NCBI RefSeq assembly: GCF_001698225.1
Contig: NZ_CP016594.1
Span: forward strand, 1,488,001-1,552,000
Direction of reading: 5' to 3'
Source: Gordonia terrae
GTDB lineage: Bacteria; Actinomycetota; Actinomycetes; Mycobacteriales; Mycobacteriaceae
DNA: 64,000 nucleotides
In this document: one piece after another, positions 39,658 through 47,375 of the stretch
Numbering within the stretch: the first letter of the stretch is position 1
Layout of the letters: every line of letters begins with the position of its first letter
The notes under the pieces: generated by a model
What the model was told of the DNA's origin: nothing
The model's database searches: none
The model's input: the letters and a program-made list of their open reading frames with translations, nothing else
Program-made: the position numbers and the translations under genes

Positions 39658-39701
39658 GGGCCCGGTTCGCCGACCAGCGCGACCCGGCGATCGGTGCCAC
39701 C

Positions 39702-40775
39702 ATGGACGCCATGACCGCCGCCGCCACCGGATTCGACGTGCCGCTCATCGACATCTCGCCGTACACGCGCAACGGCGATCCCGCCGACCGGGCCGTGGTG
39801 GCGGCGAGGTTCGACGACGCGGCGAGTTCGGTCGGCTTCATCCAGGTCGTCGGGCACGAGATCCCGGCTGCGGTCATCGACGAGTTCACCGCGGTCATGG
39901 ACGACTTCTTCGCCCTTCCGCTCGAACTGAAGAAGACCTACCGCACACCGCCGGAGATCAATCGCGGATACGCGCCGCCGAAATCGGAATCCCTGTCACT
40001 CTCGCTGGGCGTCGAGTCCGCGGGACGCATGAACGACTTCTTCGAGGCCTACAACGTCGGGGTCGAGGCAACGCAATACCCCGAACTCGACCTACCCGCC
40101 GACCAGTACGCGACAAACACCTGGCCGGCCGTCGACCATTTCCAGGCGGCGGTCTCGGCGTACTTCAGCGAAGCCCGCCGCGTCGCCCACACACTGACCA
40201 GGATCTTTGCCGACGCCCTCGACCTGCCCGCCGACTTCTTCGAGGGTTTCACCGACCATTCCCTCGACGTGCTCCGGATGAACAACTACGCCCTGCCGCC
40301 GGGTGAGATCGAACTCGACGGCGAGCTGACCGGCATGGGCGAGCACACGGATTACGGCATCGTGACGGTGCTGTGGGCCGACCAGGTGCGAGGCCTACAG
40401 GTGCTGGATCGGAACGGCGAATGGCACGACGTGAGTCCGGCTGACGGTGCGCTGCTGATCAATCTGGGCGATCTGATGGCGCGCTGGACCAACGAGCGGT
40501 GGACGTCCACCCTGCATCGGGTGAAGCCGCCGATCGTCGACGGCACGGTGGAGCGGCGTCGTTCCGCTGCCTACTTCCACGACGGCAACCTCGACGCGAT
40601 GATCGCGACGCTGCCGTCGTGCGTCGGGGCGGGCAGTCGCTATTCGCCGATCACCGTGGGCGAGCACATCGGTGCGAAGCTCGCCGGCTCGCGAGCCGGA
40701 CGTCCGAATCCACACGCCACCCGGGAGGCCGGACGGGTTCGTCAGGCGATGCGGCGAAGTCTGGGGCAGCAATAG
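39702..40775 (+). CDS. Isopenicillin-N-synthase-like 2OG-Fe(II) oxygenase
   Basis: 357 residues of the non-haem iron, 2-oxoglutarate-dependent dioxygenase family. The N-terminal PF14226-type domain reads VPLIDISPYTR; the catalytic domain shows the iron ligands H-x-D in GEHTDYGIVTVL and the distal His in STLHRVKPPIV, with the 2OG-binding RRRSAAYF. The substrate is unknown. It follows the MFS gene, suggesting a joint metabolite-modification and export role. ATG at 39711 is an alternative start. Confidence 0.92.
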   Translation: MDAMTAAATGFDVPLIDISPYTRNGDPADRAVVAARFDDAASSVGFIQVVGHEIPAAVIDEFTAVMDDFFALPLELKKTYRTPPEINRGYAPPKSESLSLSLGVESAGRMNDFFEAYNVGVEATQYPELDLPADQYATNTWPAVDHFQAAVSAYFSEARRVAHTLTRIFADALDLPADFFEGFTDHSLDVLRMNNYALPPGEIELDGELTGMGEHTDYGIVTVLWADQVRGLQVLDRNGEWHDVSPADGALLINLGDLMARWTNERWTSTLHRVKPPIVDGTVERRRSAAYFHDGNLDAMIATLPSCVGAGSRYSPITVGEHIGAKLAGSRAGRPNPHATREAGRVRQAMRRSLGQQ

Positions 40776-40793
40776 CCGGCGGTGCGGTGAGTC

Positions 40794-41828
40794 TCAGTCC
40801 GCGGTGAGCACGCCCGGGTACGAGGCCCGCCGTGCGGCGCTCATCGGGCAGTAGTGCATCGGGTTGTCGCGCTCGCTCTCCGGGGGCAGGTTCCGCGTGG
40901 GCGTGTGCACGATCGGTGCGTCCGCGGCGACTCTTCCGGTGACGCGGTCCCATGCGTCGCGCGGCCGCGGATGGCGCAGCACCCGCTTGGGTAGGAGCTT
41001 GTGCATCACGAGGTTGATGCCCTTGCCCAGCAACCGGAATCGTCGCTCGTCCGTGTCGGTCCACTCGAGGCCGAGGATCTCGCGAACCGGCTCGTCGTAG
41101 AACCCGGTGGTCAGCCACATGAACAGCTTCTGGTTCTGCGGCACCAGGTACCGGTCCCACAGCCACGTCGGGATGAAGCCGAGGAAGGGCGGCGGCGGCA
41201 ACTGGGTGATGTCGAGGACCGTGCGAACCGAGACGTGATCGCGGAGCACGTTGCGGCACATGTAGTCCCAGTACTCCAGGAAGTCCTCGTAGGTGTCCGG
41301 CACGGGACGCATCGACACGCCGTACTGGGCGTACCAGGCCTTCGACTCCTCGAACAGTTGGCGTTTCTGGTCCTCGGTCAGGAAGGGGCCGAATCGCTCG
41401 CACAGCCGGACGTTGCCGTACCAGAACGTGGCGTGGGCCCAGTAGAAGACATCGGGATCCAGCGCGTGGTAGCGGGACCCGTCGTCCATCGTCCCCTTGA
41501 CGGTCCGGTGGTAGTCGCGTACCTCCAGCCCGGTCTGCGCGCCGGGCACGACGGAATCGAAGACCACCCCGCTGATGGGATACAGCGACCGCATCAGACG
41601 CTGCCATCGCTCGCCGAAGAAGTCCGAGTGGTCCCACACCGCGGCGCCCAGTTTGGGGTGCATGTTCTGGATCGACCCGGCCCACAGGCCTTGGAACATC
41701 CCCGTCCAGGTGCCCCAGATCTGCCAGGTCAGCGAATCCGGACCGAGAGGCTCGTAGTCGTGTGCCGACGCCGTGTCGTCGGTGTGAACGGGACAGGCCT
41801 CCGTCGCAGCGTCCATAACCTCGGTCAT
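40794..41828 (-). CDS. MpaB-like haem oxygenase (DUF2236)
   Basis: 344 residues of the MpaB/DUF2236 oxygenase family, related to latex-clearing protein; a haem b bound by conserved histidines is expected. Conserved segments are WQIWGTWTGMFQGLWAGSIQNMHP, YHRTVKGTMDDGSRYHALDPDVFYWAHATFWYG and YDEPVREILGLEWT. Actinobacterial homologues include steroid- and rubber-related oxygenases; the substrate here is unknown. It is convergent with the 2OG oxygenase gene and stands alone. Confidence 0.85.
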   Translation of the reverse strand: MTEVMDAATEACPVHTDDTASAHDYEPLGPDSLTWQIWGTWTGMFQGLWAGSIQNMHPKLGAAVWDHSDFFGERWQRLMRSLYPISGVVFDSVVPGAQTGLEVRDYHRTVKGTMDDGSRYHALDPDVFYWAHATFWYGNVRLCERFGPFLTEDQKRQLFEESKAWYAQYGVSMRPVPDTYEDFLEYWDYMCRNVLRDHVSVRTVLDITQLPPPPFLGFIPTWLWDRYLVPQNQKLFMWLTTGFYDEPVREILGLEWTDTDERRFRLLGKGINLVMHKLLPKRVLRHPRPRDAWDRVTGRVAADAPIVHTPTRNLPPESERDNPMHYCPMSAARRASYPGVLTAD

Positions 41829-41872
41829 GAGACGAAACCCTAGGTTCGTCTCACCCCGGTGTCAACTGTCGG

Positions 41873-42142
41873 TCACTCGGGATTCTCGTGGGTCACGGCC
41901 CGGTAGCCACGTGCGCCGGCCCGGTCGACCGCGGCCTTGACGAGTCCGAAGACGAGACCCTGCAACGCGGCAGCCACCAGGACCTCGGTGTTCGAGCGCT
42001 CGAGGTCCTTCGGATCGGGTGCCGACTCGTCGTCGGAGATCCGTTTCCAGATCTGACCGAACACCGCGCCCGCGGCGATACCGCCGAGCACGCTGGTCGC
42101 CAAGGACATCGGTTTGTACATCGCCTTCGATACGGCACTCAT
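41873..42142 (-). CDS. DUF4235 family membrane protein
   Basis: 89-residue protein that starts MSAVSKAMYKPMSLATSVLGGIAAGAVFGQIWKRI, with one or two helices and the conserved LQGLVFGLVKAAVDRAGARGY; this is DUF4235. It is the last of three small stress-type membrane proteins on the minus strand (with DUF3618 and a holin-like protein). Such trios are common in actinobacteria; function unknown. Confidence 0.85.
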   Translation of the reverse strand: MSAVSKAMYKPMSLATSVLGGIAAGAVFGQIWKRISDDESAPDPKDLERSNTEVLVAAALQGLVFGLVKAAVDRAGARGYRAVTHENPE

Positions 42143-42194
42143 GCGAATTCCTCGCTCATTCGGTAGTGGACCCCGGGCGGATCGTGGTCGGAGG

Positions 42195-42452
42195 TCAGCG
42201 GCGTCGACGACGGACGATGACGATGGTGCCGACGGCCAGCACGGCGGCCACCGCCGCGCCGATCAGCACGGTCGAGTTCTCCTGGGCCTTCACCTGCGCG
42301 GTGTGCGCCGTCCTCGACGCCGCGTCGTTCACCCGCGCCGGGACATCCAGCTTGGCGGCCAGCGCGTCGACGGTCTCGGCCAGTTCCTGGCGTTGCTGCT
42401 CCACCGGGGGCGGGGTGTCGGCCGTAGTGTTGTTCTCGGGTGTCTCACTCAT
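42195..42452 (-). CDS. DUF3618 family membrane protein
   Basis: 85 residues: an N-terminal acidic helix with QRQELAETVDALAAKLDVPARV (the DUF3618 signature), a predicted transmembrane helix (about 61-79) and a basic tail of five arginines. It starts immediately after the stop of the holin-like gene and is followed by DUF4235, so the three are co-transcribed. Confidence 0.85.
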   Translation of the reverse strand: MSETPENNTTADTPPPVEQQRQELAETVDALAAKLDVPARVNDAASRTAHTAQVKAQENSTVLIGAAVAAVLAVGTIVIVRRRRR

Positions 42453-42848
42453 CTACAGGTGCTCCTTCACAGTCGCCACGTCGCGCTGGACACTCTCGAC
42501 GGTGCGCTCCGGGGCCGGCGGCACCGCGGACTTGGCCCGTTTGGCTCCGATCGCGGCGGCGGCCCCGCCGATGACCAACAGGATCACCCCCACGATCACC
42601 GCAGCCAGCCACGCCGGTACCGCGTTCGCCAGCCCCAACACGGCTGCCGCGACAAGAGTGCCGAGGCCGAACAGCACCAGCAAGGTGCCCGCACCGGAGA
42701 TGCCGGCGCCCACCCCGATCCGGGTGCCCTTGCCCTTCATCTCCGCGACCGCGTGCTGCAGCTCGGTCTTCACCAGGGTCGTCGTCTGCTGCTGCAGACG
42801 TTCGACGAGCTGCACGGTCGACAGGTCGTTCACAGACGGATCACTCAC
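42453..42848 (-). CDS. Phage-holin-like (superfamily III) membrane protein
   Basis: 131 residues with an N-terminal helix STVQLVERLQQQTTTLVKTELQHAVAEM and two transmembrane helices (about 46-70 and 75-97), as in PF07332 actinobacterial holin-like proteins. These occur outside prophages as stress-related envelope proteins, and no phage genes are nearby. It is the first gene of the trio. Confidence 0.85.
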   Translation of the reverse strand: MSDPSVNDLSTVQLVERLQQQTTTLVKTELQHAVAEMKGKGTRIGVGAGISGAGTLLVLFGLGTLVAAAVLGLANAVPAWLAAVIVGVILLVIGGAAAAIGAKRAKSAVPPAPERTVESVQRDVATVKEHL

Positions 42849-42920
42849 GCTCGTACCTCCTATCGGGACGCTGGTCTATGGCTTCCCGCGGTCGGCGATT
42901 CCGAAACGTCGATTCTCCGC

Positions 42921-42974
42921 TCAGCGCTGCCGGAATCGGATCTCCGATCAGCGTTGCCGGAATCGGATCTCCGA
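42921..42974. repeat. Tandem 27-bp duplication at the pxpC 3' end
   Basis: Two direct copies (42921-42947 and 42948-42974) differ at one base. The second is the coding 3' end of pxpC, SEIRFRQR plus stop; the first repeats the same eight codons and stop downstream of the gene, outside the reading frame in use. A slippage duplication is the simplest explanation. Confidence 0.9.
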
Positions 42975-43820
42975 TCCGGGAGCGACCTGCGCGGCGAGAT
43001 CCACCGCCTCGGCGGTGAGGACCGCCGCCACCGGATAGCCGCCGGTGACCGGGTGATCGGCGAGAAAGATGACCGGACGGCCACTCGGCGGGACCTGGAT
43101 CGACCCGTGGGCGATGCCCTCGGAACGGAGCTCCGCGGCGCCGTCACGATGCGTGAGGAGGGGAAGCCCCGAGCCCTCGGCGCGGTCGACCCGCACGCCC
43201 ACGCGATTGCTGTCGGTTCCGACCACCCAGGATCCGACGCACACGTCGGCCGGTGCAGCGAGATGGTCGGCACGGGGGCCGGTGTGGCAGTCCAGAACGA
43301 CGACCTGCGGGTGCTCGTTGTCGGCGGGGGCGGACCACGTGGTCGGCCAGTCACCGGCGGCGTGACCCAGGGGCAACAGCGCGCCGGTGTCGAGTGGAGG
43401 CGGCCCGAGTCCGGAGAGGGTGTCGGTCGACCGCGAGCCCAACACCGGTTCGACGTCGATACCGCCCCGCACGGCGACGTAGTTGCGCAACCCCCAGGTG
43501 GGTGCGTCGAGCGACAGCTCGTCACCGGCACGAAGCACGAGAGCCGCGGCGAGCCCCGCGGGGATCCCGTTGCGACGCACCACGGTGTCCGCCCCGGTCG
43601 CCGCGACCAGTACGTCGGAATCGGCGCGAATCCGCAACCCGCCCAGCGTCGTCTCGACCACCGCCGCCGACTCCGCGTTGCCCACAAGACGATTGGCCAG
43701 AGCGTGGGCCGCACGATCCGCAGCCCCCGACCGCGGGACGCCGAGGTGTGCGTACCCCGGCCGCCCGGCATCCTGGACGGTCGCCAGAGGCCCCGTCGCG
43801 AGAACGGTCAGCGAGGTCAT
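42948..43820 (-). CDS. pxpC: 5-oxoprolinase subunit C (biotin-dependent carboxyltransferase-like)
   Basis: 290 residues of the PxpC/KipA family. With PxpB and PxpA it cleaves 5-oxoproline to glutamate using ATP. It has the typical start MTSLTVLATGPLATVQDAGRPGYAHLGVPRSGAADRAA, GLRNYVAVRGGID and PSGRPVIFLADHPVTGGYPVAAVL. The ATG overlaps the pxpB stop as ATGA. PxpA is not in the window. The last eight codons are duplicated just downstream. A role in urea-amidolyase-like reactions is less likely. Confidence 0.93.
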   Translation of the reverse strand: MTSLTVLATGPLATVQDAGRPGYAHLGVPRSGAADRAAHALANRLVGNAESAAVVETTLGGLRIRADSDVLVAATGADTVVRRNGIPAGLAAALVLRAGDELSLDAPTWGLRNYVAVRGGIDVEPVLGSRSTDTLSGLGPPPLDTGALLPLGHAAGDWPTTWSAPADNEHPQVVVLDCHTGPRADHLAAPADVCVGSWVVGTDSNRVGVRVDRAEGSGLPLLTHRDGAAELRSEGIAHGSIQVPPSGRPVIFLADHPVTGGYPVAAVLTAEAVDLAAQVAPGSEIRFRQR

Positions 43821-44488
43821 CTTTGTCCGCGCCCGGCGTCGACGAAGCGGACCATCCGGCCCGCGGTGAACAGGGCGGGGGGATCGGCGTGCGCGTCCCA
43901 CAGGCGAACATCGGTGCGGCCCAGCAACTGCCAGCCGCCGGGGCTCGACTTCGGGTACACCGCGCTGTACCCGGCGGCGATCGCGACCGACCCCTCCGGA
44001 ACGTTGGTGCGTGCTTCCCGGCGTCGACCCACCGTGTCGAACGGGTGCGATGCCTCGTCGTCGGCGACAAGATAGCCGAAACCCGGTGCGAAACCCATGA
44101 ACTGGACGCGCCATCGGGTGCGGCAGTGCACCTCGACGACCTCGTCGCTCGTCATGTCCAGTGCCGCAGCCACATCCGCGAGGTCTGCGCCGTCGTACTC
44201 GACCGGGATGACGATCTCGTCGGAAACACGCTCGTCGTTGTCGTGCTCGGCGTCGGTTCCGCGGTGTCGCAGCGCGCGGCGGACACCGAGTTCGTCCACA
44301 CCGCGATCCGGATTCGCCTGGACCAGGAGGGTGTGCGCGCTGGGCACGAGATCGGTCACCTCGGCGAGCTCGCCGCGATCGATCGCGGCGCGCAACGCCC
44401 TGGTCGCGGCGAGCACCGCGGCCGACGGAGCGTCGTCGGCCGAGAAGTCGAGGACCACCGCGTCGGGGCCCGCCGGCAGCTCGTGCAT
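43817..44488 (-). CDS. pxpB: 5-oxoprolinase subunit B
   Basis: 223 residues of the PxpB/KipI family, with YDGADLADVAAALDMTSDEVVEVHCRTRWRVQFMGFAPGFGYL, a strongly conserved block, and ASHPFDTVGRRREARTNVPEGSVAIAAGYSAVYPKSSPGGWQLLGRT. The gene starts 125 bp from the divergent PfkB kinase. It forms an operon with pxpC by a 4-bp overlap. Confidence 0.93.
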   Translation of the reverse strand: MHELPAGPDAVVLDFSADDAPSAAVLAATRALRAAIDRGELAEVTDLVPSAHTLLVQANPDRGVDELGVRRALRHRGTDAEHDNDERVSDEIVIPVEYDGADLADVAAALDMTSDEVVEVHCRTRWRVQFMGFAPGFGYLVADDEASHPFDTVGRRREARTNVPEGSVAIAAGYSAVYPKSSPGGWQLLGRTDVRLWDAHADPPALFTAGRMVRFVDAGRGQR

Positions 44489-44613
44489 GAATCGAATCTA
44501 CCTCGGGCGACATGGTGTCCCACCCCGCGAAGTCCAGACGTGCGCCCGCGTTGCGGTGGCAGACTCGGTGGAGGTGCCGTGCCCGGTGGCCCATGCGAAT
44601 GCGAGGAGAGACC

Positions 44614-45564
44614 GTGAGAGAGATCGTCGTCTGCGGCGAGTCGCTGGTCGATGTCGTGCAGCAGGGCGGAAGTCGTCACGAGGCGAACCGAGGAGGCCTG
44701 GCGCCCCTGCAGCCCGCCCTGGGCGGCGGTCCATTCAATGTCGCAATCACCTTGGGGCGGTTGGGGAGTGCAGTGTCGTTGCTTTCGGCGGTGTCCACCG
44801 ACACCTATGGCGATGCGATCGTCGACGCGCTCCGCGCTGCCGGGGTGGGAACCACGCTGGTCCAACGTCGCGACGAGCCCACTTCGCTGGCTCTGGCGAC
44901 CATCGCCGACGACGGATCGGCACACTATTCCTTCTACGTGGAGGGGACCGCAGACCGGGCGGTCACCGATCCGGGCGCGCTGCCGCCCACCGTCGCGGCG
45001 ATGACGTTCGGGACCCTGTCGCTCGTGCTCGAACCCGGTGCCACGGTGTACGAGAACCTGATGCGTCACTGCCGCGCCGAGGGTCGAGTCGTGGTGCTGG
45101 ACCCGAACATCCGGCCCGCGGTCATCGACGACCCCGACGGCTACCGACGCCGTTTCCGCAGCTGGATGTCGTCGGTGGACCTGGTCAAACTCTCCGACGA
45201 GGACGCGGCCTGGCTCAGCGACGGGCCGGCGGGCAGTTCGGCGGCGGACTGGCTGGGTGACGGAGTGGCAGCGGTTGTCACCACAGCCGGGGCATCGGGT
45301 ATCACCGTTCGTACAGCGGTCGGTGAGGTGACCGCGCCGGCGCCGTCCGTCGACGTCGTCGACACGATCGGCGCGGGGGACAGCGTCCTCGGGGGCCTTG
45401 TCCACCACCTGGACCGGCACGGTCGGCTCTCCCCGGACGCGGTGCGTTCACTGACCGTCGAAGAGTGGCGAGAAGCGGCCGAATTCGCAGCTCACGTGGC
45501 TGCGGTGACGGTGTCGAGGCCCGGGGCCGACCCTCCGTGGGCGGGCGAGCTGAGAAGCGACTAG
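44614..45564 (+). CDS. PfkB-family sugar kinase, fructokinase-like
   Basis: 316 residues. The N-terminal substrate motif is PALGGGPFNVAITLGRLG and the C-terminal signature is VDTIGAGDSVLGGLVHHL, with the catalytic Asp in GAGD. GTG at 44614 has GAGGAGAG upstream; ATG at 44599 would add five residues. It probably phosphorylates fructose or a related sugar. It ends 61 bp before the citrate synthase gene on the same strand, but a shared transcript is not required. Confidence 0.9.
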   Translation: MREIVVCGESLVDVVQQGGSRHEANRGGLAPLQPALGGGPFNVAITLGRLGSAVSLLSAVSTDTYGDAIVDALRAAGVGTTLVQRRDEPTSLALATIADDGSAHYSFYVEGTADRAVTDPGALPPTVAAMTFGTLSLVLEPGATVYENLMRHCRAEGRVVVLDPNIRPAVIDDPDGYRRRFRSWMSSVDLVKLSDEDAAWLSDGPAGSSAADWLGDGVAAVVTTAGASGITVRTAVGEVTAPAPSVDVVDTIGAGDSVLGGLVHHLDRHGRLSPDAVRSLTVEEWREAAEFAAHVAAVTVSRPGADPPWAGELRSD

Positions 45565-45625
45565 GTTGTACCTGTGTGTCCTACCCGGACACTGTAAAAA
45601 TCTCTGATCTGAATAAGGGGTTCGT

Positions 45626-46948
45626 GTGTCTGCTGAAACAGTCCCAGCCGACCAGGCGTCCGACACGGCCTCAGCGACCTTCACCTACCCCGGTGGACAG
45701 CTGGAGCTCCCGATCCTGAAGGCCACCGAGGGCACCGACTCGGTCGCGCTCGGCAAATTCCTGGCCGAGACCAATCTGACCACCTTCGACGGTGGCTTCG
45801 TGAACACCGCGTCGACCAAGTCGGCCATCACCTACATCGACGGTGACGCCGGCATCCTGCGCTACCGCGGGATCCCGATCGATCAGCTGGCCGAGAAGTC
45901 GACCTTCATCGAGGTGAGCTACCTGCTCATCTACGGCGAGCTCCCGACTCCGGCGCAGCTGGAGGACTTCACCACCAAGATCCAGCGCCACACGCTCCTC
46001 CACGAGGATCTCAAGCGCTTCTTCGACGGCTTCCCCCGCAACGCGCACCCGATGCCGGTGCTGTCGAGTGCGGTCAACGCGCTGTCGGCCTACTACCAGG
46101 ACTCGCTCGACCCCAAGGACGACGAGCAGGTCGAGCTGTCGACCATCCGCCTCCTCGCGAAGCTGCCGACCATCGCGGCCTACGCGTACAAGAAGTCGGC
46201 GGGTCAGCCGTTCCTCTACCCGGACAACTCGCTGAGCCTGGTCGAGAACTTCCTGCGGATGACCTTCGGCTTCCCCGCGGAGCCCTACGAGGTCAACCCC
46301 GAGGTTGCCAAGGCGCTCGACATGCTGTTCATCCTGCATGCCGACCACGAGCAGAACTGTTCGACCTCGACGGTCCGCCTCGTCGGCTCGTCGCAGGCCA
46401 ACCTGTTCACCTCGATCTCCGGCGGCATCAACGCACTCTGGGGTCCGCTGCACGGCGGCGCCAACCAGGCCGTGCTCGAGATGCTCGACGACATCCGCGC
46501 CGACGGTGGCGACACCAAGGACTTCATGAAGCGGGTGAAGAACAAGGAAGCCGGCGTCAAGCTCATGGGCTTCGGTCACCGCGTCTACAAGAATTACGAT
46601 CCGCGCGCCGCGATCGTGAAGAAGACCGCCGATACGATCCTGGAATCGCTTGGCGTGCAGGATGATCTGCTCGACATCGCGAAGGGTCTCGAAGAGGTCG
46701 CGCTCAACGACGACTACTTCATCGAGCGCAAGCTGTACCCGAACGTGGATTTCTACACCGGTGTCATCTACCGTGCAATGGGCTTCCCCACCCGCATGTT
46801 CACCGTGCTGTTCGCGCTGGGACGCCTGCCGGGATGGATCGCCCACTGGCGCGAGATGCACGAGGACCCGACCACCAAGATCGGCCGTCCGCGTCAGCTC
46901 TACACCGGCTACACCGAACGCGACTACGTCCAGATGGGCGATCGCTGA
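45626..46948 (+). CDS. gltA: Citrate synthase (GltA type)
   Basis: 440-residue main TCA-cycle citrate synthase. Signatures are LHADHEQNCSTSTVRLVGSSQANLFTSISGGINALWGPLHGGANQ, KLMGFGHRVYKNYDPRA and YPNVDFYTGVIYRAMGFPTRMFTVLFALGRLPGWIAHW. GTG start with AAGGGG upstream. Its position fits gltA2 (Rv0896). It precedes an FKBP gene by 58 bp. Confidence 0.97.
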   Translation: MSAETVPADQASDTASATFTYPGGQLELPILKATEGTDSVALGKFLAETNLTTFDGGFVNTASTKSAITYIDGDAGILRYRGIPIDQLAEKSTFIEVSYLLIYGELPTPAQLEDFTTKIQRHTLLHEDLKRFFDGFPRNAHPMPVLSSAVNALSAYYQDSLDPKDDEQVELSTIRLLAKLPTIAAYAYKKSAGQPFLYPDNSLSLVENFLRMTFGFPAEPYEVNPEVAKALDMLFILHADHEQNCSTSTVRLVGSSQANLFTSISGGINALWGPLHGGANQAVLEMLDDIRADGGDTKDFMKRVKNKEAGVKLMGFGHRVYKNYDPRAAIVKKTADTILESLGVQDDLLDIAKGLEEVALNDDYFIERKLYPNVDFYTGVIYRAMGFPTRMFTVLFALGRLPGWIAHWREMHEDPTTKIGRPRQLYTGYTERDYVQMGDR

Positions 46949-47006
46949 GCGACCGCTCTCGCCGGACACGTCTGACCGCCGCACACCCGACTCAAAGGAG
47001 AGTCCA

Positions 47007-47375
47007 GTGACCAGCACCGAGAAGCCCACGGTCGAGTTCCAGGCGGGACCCCCGCCGGCCGACCTGACCATCTCCGACCTCATCGTCGGCGAGGGTGCCG
47101 AAGCCGCCCGCGGCGGCATCGTCGACGTTCACTATGTCGGGGTCGACTACGAGACGGGCGAAGAATTCGATTCGTCGTGGGACCGCGGCCAGTCGGCCAA
47201 CTTCCCGCTGGACCGGTTGATCCCGGGCTGGCAGGAGGGCATCCCCGGCATGAAGGTCGGCGGACGCCGTCAGCTGACCGTTCCGCCCGAGCTCGCCTAC
47301 GGCTCAGCCGGTGCGGGCCACCGTCTCTCGGGACGGACGCTCGTGTTCGTCATCGACCTGCTCGGAGTGGGCTGA
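47007..47375 (+). CDS. FKBP-type peptidyl-prolyl cis-trans isomerase
   Basis: 122 residues, single FKBP domain: VDVHYVGVDYETGEEFDSSWDRGQSANFPLDRLIPGWQEGIPGMKVGGRRQLTVPPELAYG, then GRTLVFVIDLLGV. Cytoplasmic, without a signal peptide. AAAGGAGAG precedes the GTG start. The stop TGA overlaps the apparent CTG start of the photolyase gene. Confidence 0.95.
   Translation: MTSTEKPTVEFQAGPPPADLTISDLIVGEGAEAARGGIVDVHYVGVDYETGEEFDSSWDRGQSANFPLDRLIPGWQEGIPGMKVGGRRQLTVPPELAYGSAGAGHRLSGRTLVFVIDLLGVG

Noticed and set aside
38589..40775. A 728-codon frame covering the MFS and oxygenase genes
   Set aside because: The first part is out of frame with the clear MFS protein and is Arg-rich noise; only the segment from 39702 is the true oxygenase gene.
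42453..42848. A prophage, because of the holin-like protein
   Set aside because: No other phage genes are present; this holin-like family is common in actinobacterial chromosomes with DUF3618 and DUF4235.
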